Below, piece after piece: positions 44,122-51,969 of a DNA stretch of 64,000 nucleotides. Numbering within the stretch: position 1 is the first letter of the stretch; each line of letters starts with the position of its first letter. Source of the DNA: Bacteroidales bacterium (GTDB lineage Bacteria > Bacteroidota > Bacteroidia > Bacteroidales > P3); NCBI GenBank assembly GCA_009785425.1, contig WQWI01000003.1, positions 48,452-112,451 of the forward strand, read 5' to 3'. The position numbers and the translations under genes are program-made. The notes under the pieces were generated by a model. It ran no database searches and was not told where the DNA came from. It saw only the letters and a list, made by a program, of their open reading frames with translations.

Positions 44122-44862
44122 ATGTTAAATTCTGTTAGACAAAAGCCAATCGTCCAGAGATTAAGCTACGCCCTGAAGGGATACGTGGACATGGATAAAG
44201 ATTTTTTTCCGTTGTATGAAGTGTGTAGACCTTACACGATGACTTCAATAGAACGTATGTACGCACTTTATCAAGCTGTAAAGCATGTTGTTCAAAACAA
44301 TATTGAAGGTGATTTTGTAGAATGTGGTGTTTGGAAAGGTGGAAGCGCCATGTTAATTGCCGCTACGCTTGATCAACTGAGATGTTACGATAAGAAAGTA
44401 TATTTGTACGATACGTTTGAGGGCATGAGCGAACCTTCGGAGAAAGATAAAAATTATGCAGGAGTTGATGCAAAAAAACAACTGACAAACCAAAAAAACA
44501 ATAAAGAAAACAGTTTAATTTGGGCATATTGTTCGATTGGACACGTCAAGCAAAATTTTTCCAAAATCAACTATCCGATCGAGAATGTGTTTTTTGTAAA
44601 AGGAAAAGTTGAAGATACAATTCATGTCGACAGCCACAAAAAAGTCAGTCTTTTAAGGTTAGACACAGATTGGTATGAATCCACTTATCATGAAATGAAA
44701 TACTTGTATCCGGTTCTTGAAAAGGGTGGTGTAATTATCATCGATGACTACGGACATTGGCAAGGAGCAAGAGAGGCGATAGACCAGTATATGCAAGAAA
44801 ATAACGTGAGTTTATTGCTCAACCGTATAGATTACACTGGACGTATCGCCATTAAAAGTTAG
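44122..44862 (+). CDS. TylF/MycF-type SAM-dependent methyltransferase
   Basis: A 246-residue methyltransferase resembling macrocin O-methyltransferase TylF and NovP. The motifs are RPYTMTSIERMYALYQAV (about 32-49), the SAM-binding FVECGVWKGGSAMLIA (about 70-85), YLYDTFEGMSEPSEKD, and the metal-site LRLDTDWYESTYHEMKYLYP (about 178-197) with IIIDDYGHW. Such enzymes methylate sugar hydroxyls and, in surface-glycan clusters, probably cap or decorate the polymer. It lies 16 nt after the GT8 gene. Confidence 0.85.
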   Translation: MLNSVRQKPIVQRLSYALKGYVDMDKDFFPLYEVCRPYTMTSIERMYALYQAVKHVVQNNIEGDFVECGVWKGGSAMLIAATLDQLRCYDKKVYLYDTFEGMSEPSEKDKNYAGVDAKKQLTNQKNNKENSLIWAYCSIGHVKQNFSKINYPIENVFFVKGKVEDTIHVDSHKKVSLLRLDTDWYESTYHEMKYLYPVLEKGGVIIIDDYGHWQGAREAIDQYMQENNVSLLLNRIDYTGRIAIKS

Positions 44863-44869
44863 GTTCTTT

Positions 44870-45844
44870 ATGAAAAAAAACACCAAATCAACTATGCAGA
44901 TTTGCAAAAATCTCGATATGTCGGGAAAGGTTAGCGTGTTTGTTCCTACGAGCGAAGAAACGGCAATACTAGAAAAACTTAACGGTGCCGACGAATACTC
45001 AAAATTGTCAGAAATGTCTGTTGAGGAACGACAGTTTTTGAATGGTTTGATTTTGCGAAATAAGCCTAAAAAGTTATTGGAGTTAGGTGTAAGTTCGGGC
45101 GGGTCGTCAGTTATCATGCTAAATGCAATAAAAGAATTGTCGGACACAAAACTATATTCCATAGAGTATCTGCCGTATTGGTACAAAAACAAAAACAAAA
45201 AAGTAGGATTCGTTGTAGAAAATTACCCTGTGTTGAAAAATCAATGGAAATTGTTTACCGGAGGTTTGGCGTTGAATTTTATGGATGAAATTGGAAGTGA
45301 TATAGATTTTTGTCTGATTGATACGATGCATACCAATCCTGGAGAAATTTTAGATTTTTTAATGGTTTTGCCTTATCTGAAAGACGGAGCTATCGTTGTG
45401 TTTCACGATACCAATCTACAAACTGCAGGCAAAATGTTTCAATGGCATTTTACCAATAATTTACTGATGAGTTCTATCGTTGGAAACAAAATTCTACAAG
45501 GAAATTTTGATGCAAAAACAGCTTGGTCAAAAGTTGCTTTTCCAAATATTGGAGTAGTAGAAATTAGTCAGGAAACCAGACAGCATTTGTACAGTATTTT
45601 TAATTTGTTGACTCTGCAATGGTACTATCTACCAAGCGAAACTGAACAATTGGCTATGCTAAAATTTTTCGAAAAACACTACAGCCTTTATTTTGTAAAT
45701 TATCTCGAACAGGTTTTTGATTATCACAACAAAAATTTCCACAAACACCATGGGATAAGACACAAATTGAAAGAAACAGCAAAAAAAATACCTTTTGCAT
45801 GGACAGTAATGGATAAACTATACGGCTCGCAGAGCAATAAATGA
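44870..45844 (+). CDS. class I SAM-dependent methyltransferase (CmcI/Methyltransf_24-like)
   Basis: A 324-residue protein with a Rossmann methyltransferase core: KKLLELGVSSGGSSVIMLNA (about 65-84), YSIEYLPYW, DFCLIDTMHTNPGEILDF (about 145-162) and GAIVVFHDTNLQ. About 120 C-terminal residues have no recognised domain. It may methylate a sugar or the end of a glycan. It is 7 nt after the TylF-like gene and 7 nt before the GT2 gene, so clearly part of the cluster. Confidence 0.75.
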   Translation: MKKNTKSTMQICKNLDMSGKVSVFVPTSEETAILEKLNGADEYSKLSEMSVEERQFLNGLILRNKPKKLLELGVSSGGSSVIMLNAIKELSDTKLYSIEYLPYWYKNKNKKVGFVVENYPVLKNQWKLFTGGLALNFMDEIGSDIDFCLIDTMHTNPGEILDFLMVLPYLKDGAIVVFHDTNLQTAGKMFQWHFTNNLLMSSIVGNKILQGNFDAKTAWSKVAFPNIGVVEISQETRQHLYSIFNLLTLQWYYLPSETEQLAMLKFFEKHYSLYFVNYLEQVFDYHNKNFHKHHGIRHKLKETAKKIPFAWTVMDKLYGSQSNK

Positions 45845-45851
45845 GAAACTT

Positions 45852-46598
45852 ATGAAAGCAGTCATCGTCATACCTTGCTACAACGAAGAAAAACGTTTGC
45901 CTCTTGATAAATTCAAAGAATTTGTCGAAACACATTCGGATTGCTCTTTACTATTTGTGAATGATGGAAGCAAAGATAATACACTTGCTGTTTTGAATGA
46001 TTTTGAGAAAGAACATGAAAGAATAGGTGTGTTGAATTTACCTAAAAATTCCGGCAAAGCGGAAGCCGTGCGACAAGGAATGCTTCACGCCATAAAGACC
46101 AATCCGGACTTCGTTGCTTTCTATGATGCAGATATGGCAACGCCTGCGGAAGATTTATATGCCATGATAGAATTGATCAATAAAAAACCATATCATGCTG
46201 TAGTTGGAAGTCGAATTTTACGACTTGGCGGTAATATCGATCGAGCATTTATGCGTGGAATCGCAAGTAGGGTGTTTGCCAACGTTGCATCACGGACATT
46301 GCAAGATTTGAGAATTTACGACACGCAATGTGGTGCAAAAATTTTTCGCACATCGGTAGCAGAGCTAATCTTTGAACAGCCGTTTATAACAAACTGGATT
46401 TTTGATGTTGAACTTTTTGCCCGAATGATTAGGCAGTACGGAATAGATGCAATGTACGAAAAAGTTTATGAATATCCTTTGTCTGCATGGCGAGATGTGC
46501 ATGGATCGAAAGTCAAAAAAATGGACTTCGTTCGACAAATTTCGGATATGTATAAAATAAAAAAACACTACAAATTAAACTCTCGCTATGAAAAATAA
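45852..46598 (+). CDS. glycosyltransferase family 2, dolichyl-phosphate-sugar-synthase-like
   Basis: A 248-residue GT2 enzyme with VIVIPCYNEEKRLPLDKF (4-21), LFVNDGSKDNT (about 35-45), the FYDADMATP metal site (about 94-102) and the DPM-type block DTQCGAKIFR (about 157-166). Such enzymes load a sugar onto a polyprenyl phosphate carrier. It overlaps by 11 nt a GT39-type membrane transferase that would use that carrier; the pairing of donor synthase and transferase is the key functional hint. Confidence 0.88.
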   Translation: MKAVIVIPCYNEEKRLPLDKFKEFVETHSDCSLLFVNDGSKDNTLAVLNDFEKEHERIGVLNLPKNSGKAEAVRQGMLHAIKTNPDFVAFYDADMATPAEDLYAMIELINKKPYHAVVGSRILRLGGNIDRAFMRGIASRVFANVASRTLQDLRIYDTQCGAKIFRTSVAELIFEQPFITNWIFDVELFARMIRQYGIDAMYEKVYEYPLSAWRDVHGSKVKKMDFVRQISDMYKIKKHYKLNSRYEK

Positions 46599-48810
46599 AA
46601 TTATAGATTGGTTCAAAGTCGACCGTATTCGTGCTGCTTTTGTAATTATCGCCATGTTCATGGCTGTTGCACTGCCAATAATGTCGGGAGATGCTGGAAT
46701 GTCTGGCGATGAACATTTTCACTTTCAGCAGGCAGAAAATGTTATAAACTTTTATAGATCATTTGGGAGAGATACCTCGGCGGTTGTTGGTGCAGGGACA
46801 GGAATCGTTGAAGGGTTTATTCAACAATACGGTCAGTTGCCCGATAATATTTCATTTTTAATTGCTGATATTTTCAACATTGAAGATATCTTAATTACAA
46901 GACGTTTTGTGAACTCTATTTTTGGCTGGTTGGGAATACTGTTTGCAGGATTGCTCGCTTTTAGAATAAGCAAAAGTTGGTGGGCAGCTATTCTTACAGC
47001 AACGTTGCTGTTTTTGTCGCCACGTTATCTCGGACACTCGTTCAACAACCTCAAAGATATTCCCTTTGCAGCCATGATGATGATGGGAACTTATTATCTG
47101 ACTCGTTTCTTTCAAACATTTCCAAAGCCTCCAAAAAAAGTTCTTATTATGCTTGCTGTCAGTATAGGATTAGCGTTGGCTATACGTGTGGGCGGATTGT
47201 TACTTATTGCTTATTTTGGCTTATTTGGCATCATTTTTTTCTTGAGTAAATGTTTGGAAGCATGGAGGCAAAGCAAAAAAAATAAAAAACTTGCCGCTGA
47301 ACAGAAAAAGATTATATCTGCAACTTTCGTCAAATTGCTCAAGCTTGGACTAATCGTTACTTTGGCGGGATATGCACTTGGCGTTTTCTTGTGGCCTTAC
47401 GCATTGGTTTCTCCGATATCAAATGTGGCATCGACTTTTGCAACCATGTCGGAATTTGGTGCTGCGATCAGGCAAAATTTTGGGGGCGTAATGATTTGGT
47501 CAGACCTCTTGCCTTGGTATTATATTCCGAAATTTATTTTGATAACTGTTCCGATCGCAGTACTCATCGGATTGGCTTTGTTTTTTGTGTTGCTTTGGAA
47601 AAACAAACAAAGTTATTTTTGGTATTTCATCGTGTTTTTTGCGTTTTTCTTTCCGATATTTTGGTTGGTATACACTGGAGCGAACGTTTACGGGGGCTGG
47701 CGACATGCGTTGTTTGTCTATCCGCCGATGGTTGTTATGGCTGGACTGGGTTTTAACGCTTTGATTGACTTTGGGAAACGACACTATCAAAAAATTCTTC
47801 TGACTATACTTCCATTCGCATTGCTTATTCCGCCAGCGGTATTTATCGTAAAAAATCATCCGTATCAATATGTGTTTTTCAACAGAATTGTCGGTGGTGT
47901 GCCGGGTGCTTTCGGTTTTTTTGAATTAGACTATTACTATCATTCTACACGTGAAGCATCGGAATGGGTTATTGCAAATGCACAAAAAACGGGACTTGAA
48001 ACTACCGATAGAATTCGAGTTGCGACTTGGCATCCTCCTTCTGTTGCTTATTTTCTCAGACATGATACAGCAAAGTTTGAGACCGTTTTTTCTCGCTGGG
48101 CAGAGCGTGGAAACAACGATTGGGATTATGCCATTTTTACCATTACCGGAATGAGTCCCGATATGCTTAGATCAGATATGTTTCCGCCGACAAACACCGT
48201 ACATCAAATCAAAGTTTCGGGCGTTCCGATTGCGATTATTCTCAAACGTACGGATAAATCCGACTATTTTGGAAATATCCAAAGGCAACAAGGTAATTTA
48301 GATTCAGCTCTTGTACTTTTGAAAAACTCGTTGGCATTAGTGCCGTCGAGTGAAGCTGTAATTTTGAATATTGTACAAATTTATTTGCAAAAAAATCAGA
48401 ACGATTCGGCAATTTTGTATCTTGACAAACTCTTGGCTTTTGATCCAAGAAACGAAATCGCAAACTATCTTAAGGCACATGCTTTGCTACGTCAAAATCG
48501 CTTAGATGAAGCACAAAGATACTTGCAAGTCATCGTCAATCACAATCCTAGAAACGAAAATGCACCTTGGCTTTCAGCTCGTATTCATGCACAGCAAAGC
48601 AACTTAATTTTGATGGAACGGATGCTTGAACGAGCACTGATTGCCAATGCTAACAGACAACAAGAGGCTTTAGACTTGATGCGTCAAGCATATCAACAAA
48701 TAGGCATGTCTGAAAACGATGCAACGATGGCATTTCGCCGCATTTGGATTCGTGTGTTAGAAGAATTAGGTTTTACGGCAGAAGCCCGTCAGCTCAGAAA
48801 TCAACGCTAA
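46588..48810 (+). CDS. GT39/ArnT-type membrane glycosyltransferase fused to TPR repeats
   Basis: A 740-residue integral membrane enzyme. The first membrane helix is followed by SGDAGMSGDEHFHFQQAE with an acidic motif of the kind used for catalysis in GT-C enzymes. About ten helices extend to residue 440, with KDIPFAAMMMMGTYYLTRFF and GANVYGGWRHALFVYPPMVV. A soluble part follows and then at least four TPR-like units (about 555-720: GNLDSALVLLKNSLALVP, NDSAILYLDKLLAFDP, LDEAQRYLQVIVNHNP). It probably transfers a polyprenyl-linked sugar to an acceptor in the periplasm, with the TPR part binding a partner. A family A repeat follows the stop directly. Confidence 0.8.
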   Translation: MKNKIIDWFKVDRIRAAFVIIAMFMAVALPIMSGDAGMSGDEHFHFQQAENVINFYRSFGRDTSAVVGAGTGIVEGFIQQYGQLPDNISFLIADIFNIEDILITRRFVNSIFGWLGILFAGLLAFRISKSWWAAILTATLLFLSPRYLGHSFNNLKDIPFAAMMMMGTYYLTRFFQTFPKPPKKVLIMLAVSIGLALAIRVGGLLLIAYFGLFGIIFFLSKCLEAWRQSKKNKKLAAEQKKIISATFVKLLKLGLIVTLAGYALGVFLWPYALVSPISNVASTFATMSEFGAAIRQNFGGVMIWSDLLPWYYIPKFILITVPIAVLIGLALFFVLLWKNKQSYFWYFIVFFAFFFPIFWLVYTGANVYGGWRHALFVYPPMVVMAGLGFNALIDFGKRHYQKILLTILPFALLIPPAVFIVKNHPYQYVFFNRIVGGVPGAFGFFELDYYYHSTREASEWVIANAQKTGLETTDRIRVATWHPPSVAYFLRHDTAKFETVFSRWAERGNNDWDYAIFTITGMSPDMLRSDMFPPTNTVHQIKVSGVPIAIILKRTDKSDYFGNIQRQQGNLDSALVLLKNSLALVPSSEAVILNIVQIYLQKNQNDSAILYLDKLLAFDPRNEIANYLKAHALLRQNRLDEAQRYLQVIVNHNPRNENAPWLSARIHAQQSNLILMERMLERALIANANRQQEALDLMRQAYQQIGMSENDATMAFRRIWIRVLEELGFTAEARQLRNQR

Positions 48811-48811
48811 C

Positions 48812-48875
48812 CGTCATTCCCGCGAAGGCGGGAATCTCCCAGGATCAAGGGGATTCCCGCCTTCGCGGGAATGAC
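48812..48875. repeat. family A palindromic repeat, double unit
   Basis: GTCATTCCCGCGAAGGCGGG from 48813 and its inverted partner ending GCGGGAATGAC at 48874; each arm is itself a hairpin. It begins directly after the stop of the GT39-TPR gene and ends 21 nt before ogt. Confidence 0.85.
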
Positions 48876-48895
48876 AATCACAAAAACTAAATACC

Positions 48896-49357
48896 ATGAA
48901 ACCGGAACATTTTATCATGAAAACCCCTGTCGGCAATGTCGCTGCAACGATCAGTTCTTACGGATTGCAAGAATTACAACTAACATCCGAAAATGCAAAG
49001 CCTCCAAAAACCCCATTTGGACGGGAAGTTAGAGATCAGCTCAAAGAATATTTTGCGAAAAAACGCACATGTTTTGATGTGACACTGGACTTGCAAGGAA
49101 CAGATTTTCAGAAAAAAACTTGGAGTGAATTGCAAAAAATCCCTTATGGTTCGATGGCTTCGTATGGCGACATTGCCCAACGCGTTGGGAATTCCAAAGC
49201 TGCACGCGCCATAGGTTCTGCAAATCACAACAATCCGGTGGCAATCATTGTTCCTTGCCACCGTGTAGTTGGAGCAAAAGGACATCTTGTCGGTTATGCC
49301 GGAGGTTTGGACATGAAAGCGTATTTATTGCAATTGGAAGGTGCGTTGTTGGTATAA
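48896..49357 (+). CDS. ogt: methylated-DNA--protein-cysteine methyltransferase
   Basis: A suicide repair protein that removes O6-alkyl groups from guanine. The 153-residue protein has a small N-terminal domain and the MGMT core FQKKTWSELQKIPYGSMASY (about 71-90), RAIGSANHNNP, and the active-site PCHRVVG with C121. The start may be 48896 or the in-frame ATG at 48917 (MKTPVGN). Convergent with the ABC permease gene, 1 nt apart. Confidence 0.93.
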   Translation: MKPEHFIMKTPVGNVAATISSYGLQELQLTSENAKPPKTPFGREVRDQLKEYFAKKRTCFDVTLDLQGTDFQKKTWSELQKIPYGSMASYGDIAQRVGNSKAARAIGSANHNNPVAIIVPCHRVVGAKGHLVGYAGGLDMKAYLLQLEGALLV

Positions 49358-49358
49358 T

Positions 49359-50672
49359 TTAATATCGCAACCATTTCCACAATTCCTTGTAACTTACTTT
49401 TTTTCCGTACATCAAAATACCAACACGGTAAATTTTAGCGGCAAGCCATGTTGTGAAAACGAATCCTGTTATCAATAGCCCTATTGATAGTGTCAATTCC
49501 CATATAGGTACGCCAAAGGGCACACGCATCATCATCACAACCGGCGATGTAAGCGGAACCATCGAAAGCCAAAAGGCTACGGTTCCGTTCGGATCTTGCA
49601 TGATCATCGGAATAGCAATTATTGCTATAATCAGCGGAACCGTGATCGGCAACATAAATTGTTGCGTATCGGCTTCATTATCTACGGCCGAACCTACTGC
49701 CGCAAACAGTGAGGCGTACAACAAATATCCGCCGATAAAATAAATCAAAAACATCAAAATGATAAATACAAAATCAATGTTTCCGGCACCTGCTAATATG
49801 TTTTCAAACATTGCTGCTGCTCCTGCTGTCACTTCGGAAGGCACCATCGCTTCGATATCTGTTGCCATTTGCGATGTTTCGGCTTGTGCAAGTGTTGGTG
49901 CCATTACAATTCCGGCAACGGTGACAATACCGACCGTTAGAACAATCCATAAGAAAAATTGCGTAAGTCCTACCATCGCAATACCAACGATTTTTCCCAT
50001 CATAATTTGAAAAGGTTTTACAGACGAAACGATGACTTCGACAATTCGGTTGCTTTTTTCTTCAATTACGCCTTGCATTACTTGTGCACCAAATAAGAAC
50101 ACAAACAAATAAATCAAAAACGCCGTAAAATAACCGATTCCGGTATTCAAACCGGTAGCAAATTCTTCACCTGTGCGGACATTCTGGGCTCTTACATTAA
50201 TTCGTATCGCTCTGATCGCATTGTATTCCTCGGCTGAAATATGGAAAGTTTCCATTAGCAATTTATTCCGAAAAATATCTTGTAATTGATTTTCTATCGC
50301 ACTGTGCGTGCCTAATCCGGGCTGTTGCCTGTTATAAAACAATGCAACCGGATTGGGTTGATTTTCGTCGGCTTTTTGGATATGTAATAGCAAATCAAAA
50401 GTGCCATTTTTTAGTTGATCTTTTGCATCGTCTATATTTTCAACCCTCGAAAACACAAGATTTCCTCTATCTTCGAGTTGGTTTTCAAAAATGTTCGATT
50501 CGTCAACAACGACAATCTTATGCGAATCGGTAGTGATGTTCATCAGCAACATCGGAACAACCAAAAGCGAGGCAAACAAAATCGGACCTAAAATCGTCAT
50601 GATGATGAATGATTTTTTCTTTACACGAGTTAAATATTCTCGGCGGATTATTAGGGCTATTTTTGATTTCAT
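49359..50672 (-). CDS. ABC-2 type transporter permease (NatB-like)
   Basis: A 437-residue exporter permease with the RREYLTRVKKKSFIIMTILG start, one N-terminal helix (about 22-42), an external domain of about 130 residues, and five to six helices in the C-terminal half (LIYLFVFLFGAQVMQGVIEE, NRIVEVIVSSVKPFQIMMGK, and MVPLTSPVVMMMRVPFG near the end). This is the NatB/YhaP layout. The start at 50672 is chosen over 50741 because the upstream residues are encoded by a palindromic repeat. The ATPase gene is immediately upstream on the same strand. Confidence 0.88.
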   Translation of the reverse strand: MKSKIALIIRREYLTRVKKKSFIIMTILGPILFASLLVVPMLLMNITTDSHKIVVVDESNIFENQLEDRGNLVFSRVENIDDAKDQLKNGTFDLLLHIQKADENQPNPVALFYNRQQPGLGTHSAIENQLQDIFRNKLLMETFHISAEEYNAIRAIRINVRAQNVRTGEEFATGLNTGIGYFTAFLIYLFVFLFGAQVMQGVIEEKSNRIVEVIVSSVKPFQIMMGKIVGIAMVGLTQFFLWIVLTVGIVTVAGIVMAPTLAQAETSQMATDIEAMVPSEVTAGAAAMFENILAGAGNIDFVFIILMFLIYFIGGYLLYASLFAAVGSAVDNEADTQQFMLPITVPLIIAIIAIPMIMQDPNGTVAFWLSMVPLTSPVVMMMRVPFGVPIWELTLSIGLLITGFVFTTWLAAKIYRVGILMYGKKVSYKELWKWLRY

Positions 50673-50690
50673 AGTTGTGTGCTTTTTGAT

Positions 50691-50754
50691 CGTCATTCCC
50701 GCGTAGGCGGGAATCCCAATAGCAAAGGGATTGCGGGTCAAGCTCGCAATGACG
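50691..50754. repeat. family A palindromic repeat between the two ABC genes
   Basis: CGTCATTCCCGCGTAGGCGG from 50691, then an AGCTCGCAATGACG end at 50754. The two arms belong to different subtypes (GTCATTCC and GTCATTGC). The right arm encodes the last codons and the stop of the ATPase. Confidence 0.85.
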
Positions 50755-51673
50755 GTTCTTTTTTTGTGACGGTTTGAATAAATATATCGTTCATTGAAGG
50801 CAAAATTTCTTGAATGCCTGTAACTTCAACGTGTTTGGTGATTTCTGTCAGCAAATGACTGATTTTGCTGCCGGTAGGAATTTGAATTTTTGCGTTGTAA
50901 AATCCGTGTCCGTGAGGTTTACTTTCCAAAACGGTAAACCCTTGTGGCAAGAGTGGTTTGAGGTCTCTTTCGCTTTCACCTTCGTAAGTCAGGCTGTAGG
51001 TATGATTACGATGTTTTCTTTGTATATCTTTCACATTTCCACTCAAAACCACTTGCGATTTGTTGATGAGAGCGATTTCATCGCAAAGTTCTTCAACTGA
51101 TCCCATGTTGTGTGTTGAAAAAATGATGGTTGTTCCTTTTTCGCGAAGGTTCATCATTTCGGCTTTCAGCAATTCCACATTTACAGGGTCGAATCCGCTA
51201 AACGGCTCATCGAAAATCAGCAGTTTTGGCTCGTGCAAAATGGTTACAATGAACTGCACTTTTTGTGCCATTCCTTTCGAAAGTTCTTCCACTTTTTTGT
51301 CCCACCATGTTTCCATTCCGAATTTTTCAAACCATTCTTTGAGTTTTGCCATGGCTTGTTTTTCGGTTAAACCTTTGAGTTGTGCGAGGTACATGGCTTG
51401 TTCGCCGACTTTCATTTTTTTGTAAAGTCCGCGTTCTTCGGGAAGATAGCCGATTTGTTCGATGTGTTTGGGTTGCAGGCGTTCGCCGTCGAACCAAATT
51501 TCGCCTGAATCGGGTGCGATGATTTGGTTGATGTTTCGAATGAGCGTTGTTTTTCCGGCACCGTTCGGACCTAAAAGCCCGAACACACTGCCGTGAGGAA
51601 CACTAACCGAAACATCATCCAACGCTTTGTGATTGGCGTAAGCCTTGTGGATGTTTTTTGCTTCGAGAATCAT
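50738..51673 (-). CDS. ABC transporter ATP-binding protein (NatA-like)
   Basis: A 311-residue ATPase that powers the adjacent permease; the substrate is unknown. Walker A is GLLGPNGAGKTTLIR (about 35-49), the Q loop lies in IGYLPEERGLYKKM, the signature is ELSKGMAQKVQF, Walker B is LLIFDEPFSGFDPVN, and the H loop is FSTHNMGSVEEL. A C-terminal domain of about 80 residues follows. The final residues PSLRA and the stop are read from a repeat. The start at 51673 is 74 nt after its -7 box. Confidence 0.93.
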   Translation of the reverse strand: MILEAKNIHKAYANHKALDDVSVSVPHGSVFGLLGPNGAGKTTLIRNINQIIAPDSGEIWFDGERLQPKHIEQIGYLPEERGLYKKMKVGEQAMYLAQLKGLTEKQAMAKLKEWFEKFGMETWWDKKVEELSKGMAQKVQFIVTILHEPKLLIFDEPFSGFDPVNVELLKAEMMNLREKGTTIIFSTHNMGSVEELCDEIALINKSQVVLSGNVKDIQRKHRNHTYSLTYEGESERDLKPLLPQGFTVLESKPHGHGFYNAKIQIPTGSKISHLLTEITKHVEVTGIQEILPSMNDIFIQTVTKKEPSLRA

Positions 51674-51746
51674 ATTTGTATAGTATTTTGCATTATTAGT
51701 CGATCGAAGTATTTGAAATGTCACAAATTTTGTGAAAAAATCCCTG

Positions 51747-51777
51747 CAAAGGTACGAAAAAATTTTGTTATGTCAAA
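51747..51777 (-). promoter_or_regulatory. promoter of the ABC transporter genes
   Basis: Reverse strand: -33 TTTG at 51774-51777 and -7 TACCTTTG at 51747-51754, spacer 19 nt. It overlaps the divergent tRNA-Ala promoter. Confidence 0.75.
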
Positions 51778-51794
51778 AAAAATAACTATCTTTG
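51764..51794 (+). promoter_or_regulatory. promoter of tRNA-Ala
   Basis: TTTG at 51764-51767 and TATCTTTG at 51787-51794, spacer 19 nt; the tRNA starts 12 nt after the box. Confidence 0.8.
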
Positions 51795-51806
51795 CATGCT
51801 CTAAAT

Positions 51807-51880
51807 GGGGCATTAGCTCAGTTGGCTAGAGTGCTTGACTGGCAGTCAAGAGGTCATCGGTTCGACTCCGATATGCTCCA
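51807..51880 (+). tRNA. tRNA-Ala (anticodon GGC)
   Basis: Cloverleaf of 74 nt: acceptor GGGGCAT/ATGCTCC including the G3-U70 wobble that identifies alanine tRNA, D-stem GCTC/GAGT, anticodon stem CTTGA/TCAAG with loop CTGGCAG (anticodon GGC), T-arm ATCGG-TTCGACT-CCGAT, discriminator A. CCA is not encoded. Confidence 0.95.
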
Positions 51881-51891
51881 CGTTGAAAATC

Positions 51892-51930
51892 AAGCCTTTC
51901 AGAAAAATTGCTGAAAGGCTTTGTTGTTTT
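51892..51930 (+). terminator. terminator of tRNA-Ala
   Basis: AAGCCTTTCAG (51892-51902) pairs with CTGAAAGGCTT (51911-51921) around an 8-nt loop, followed by T-rich sequence. The right arm overlaps the -33 box of the next promoter by two bases. Confidence 0.85.
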
Positions 51931-51950
51931 CATTTTTTTTCGTATCTTTG
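51920..51950 (+). promoter_or_regulatory. promoter of the PorE-like gene
   Basis: TTTG at 51920-51923 and TATCTTTG at 51943-51950, spacer 19 nt; leader about 15 nt to the ATG at 51970. Confidence 0.75.
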
Positions 51951-51969
51951 TTGTAGATTTTTTTGAGAT

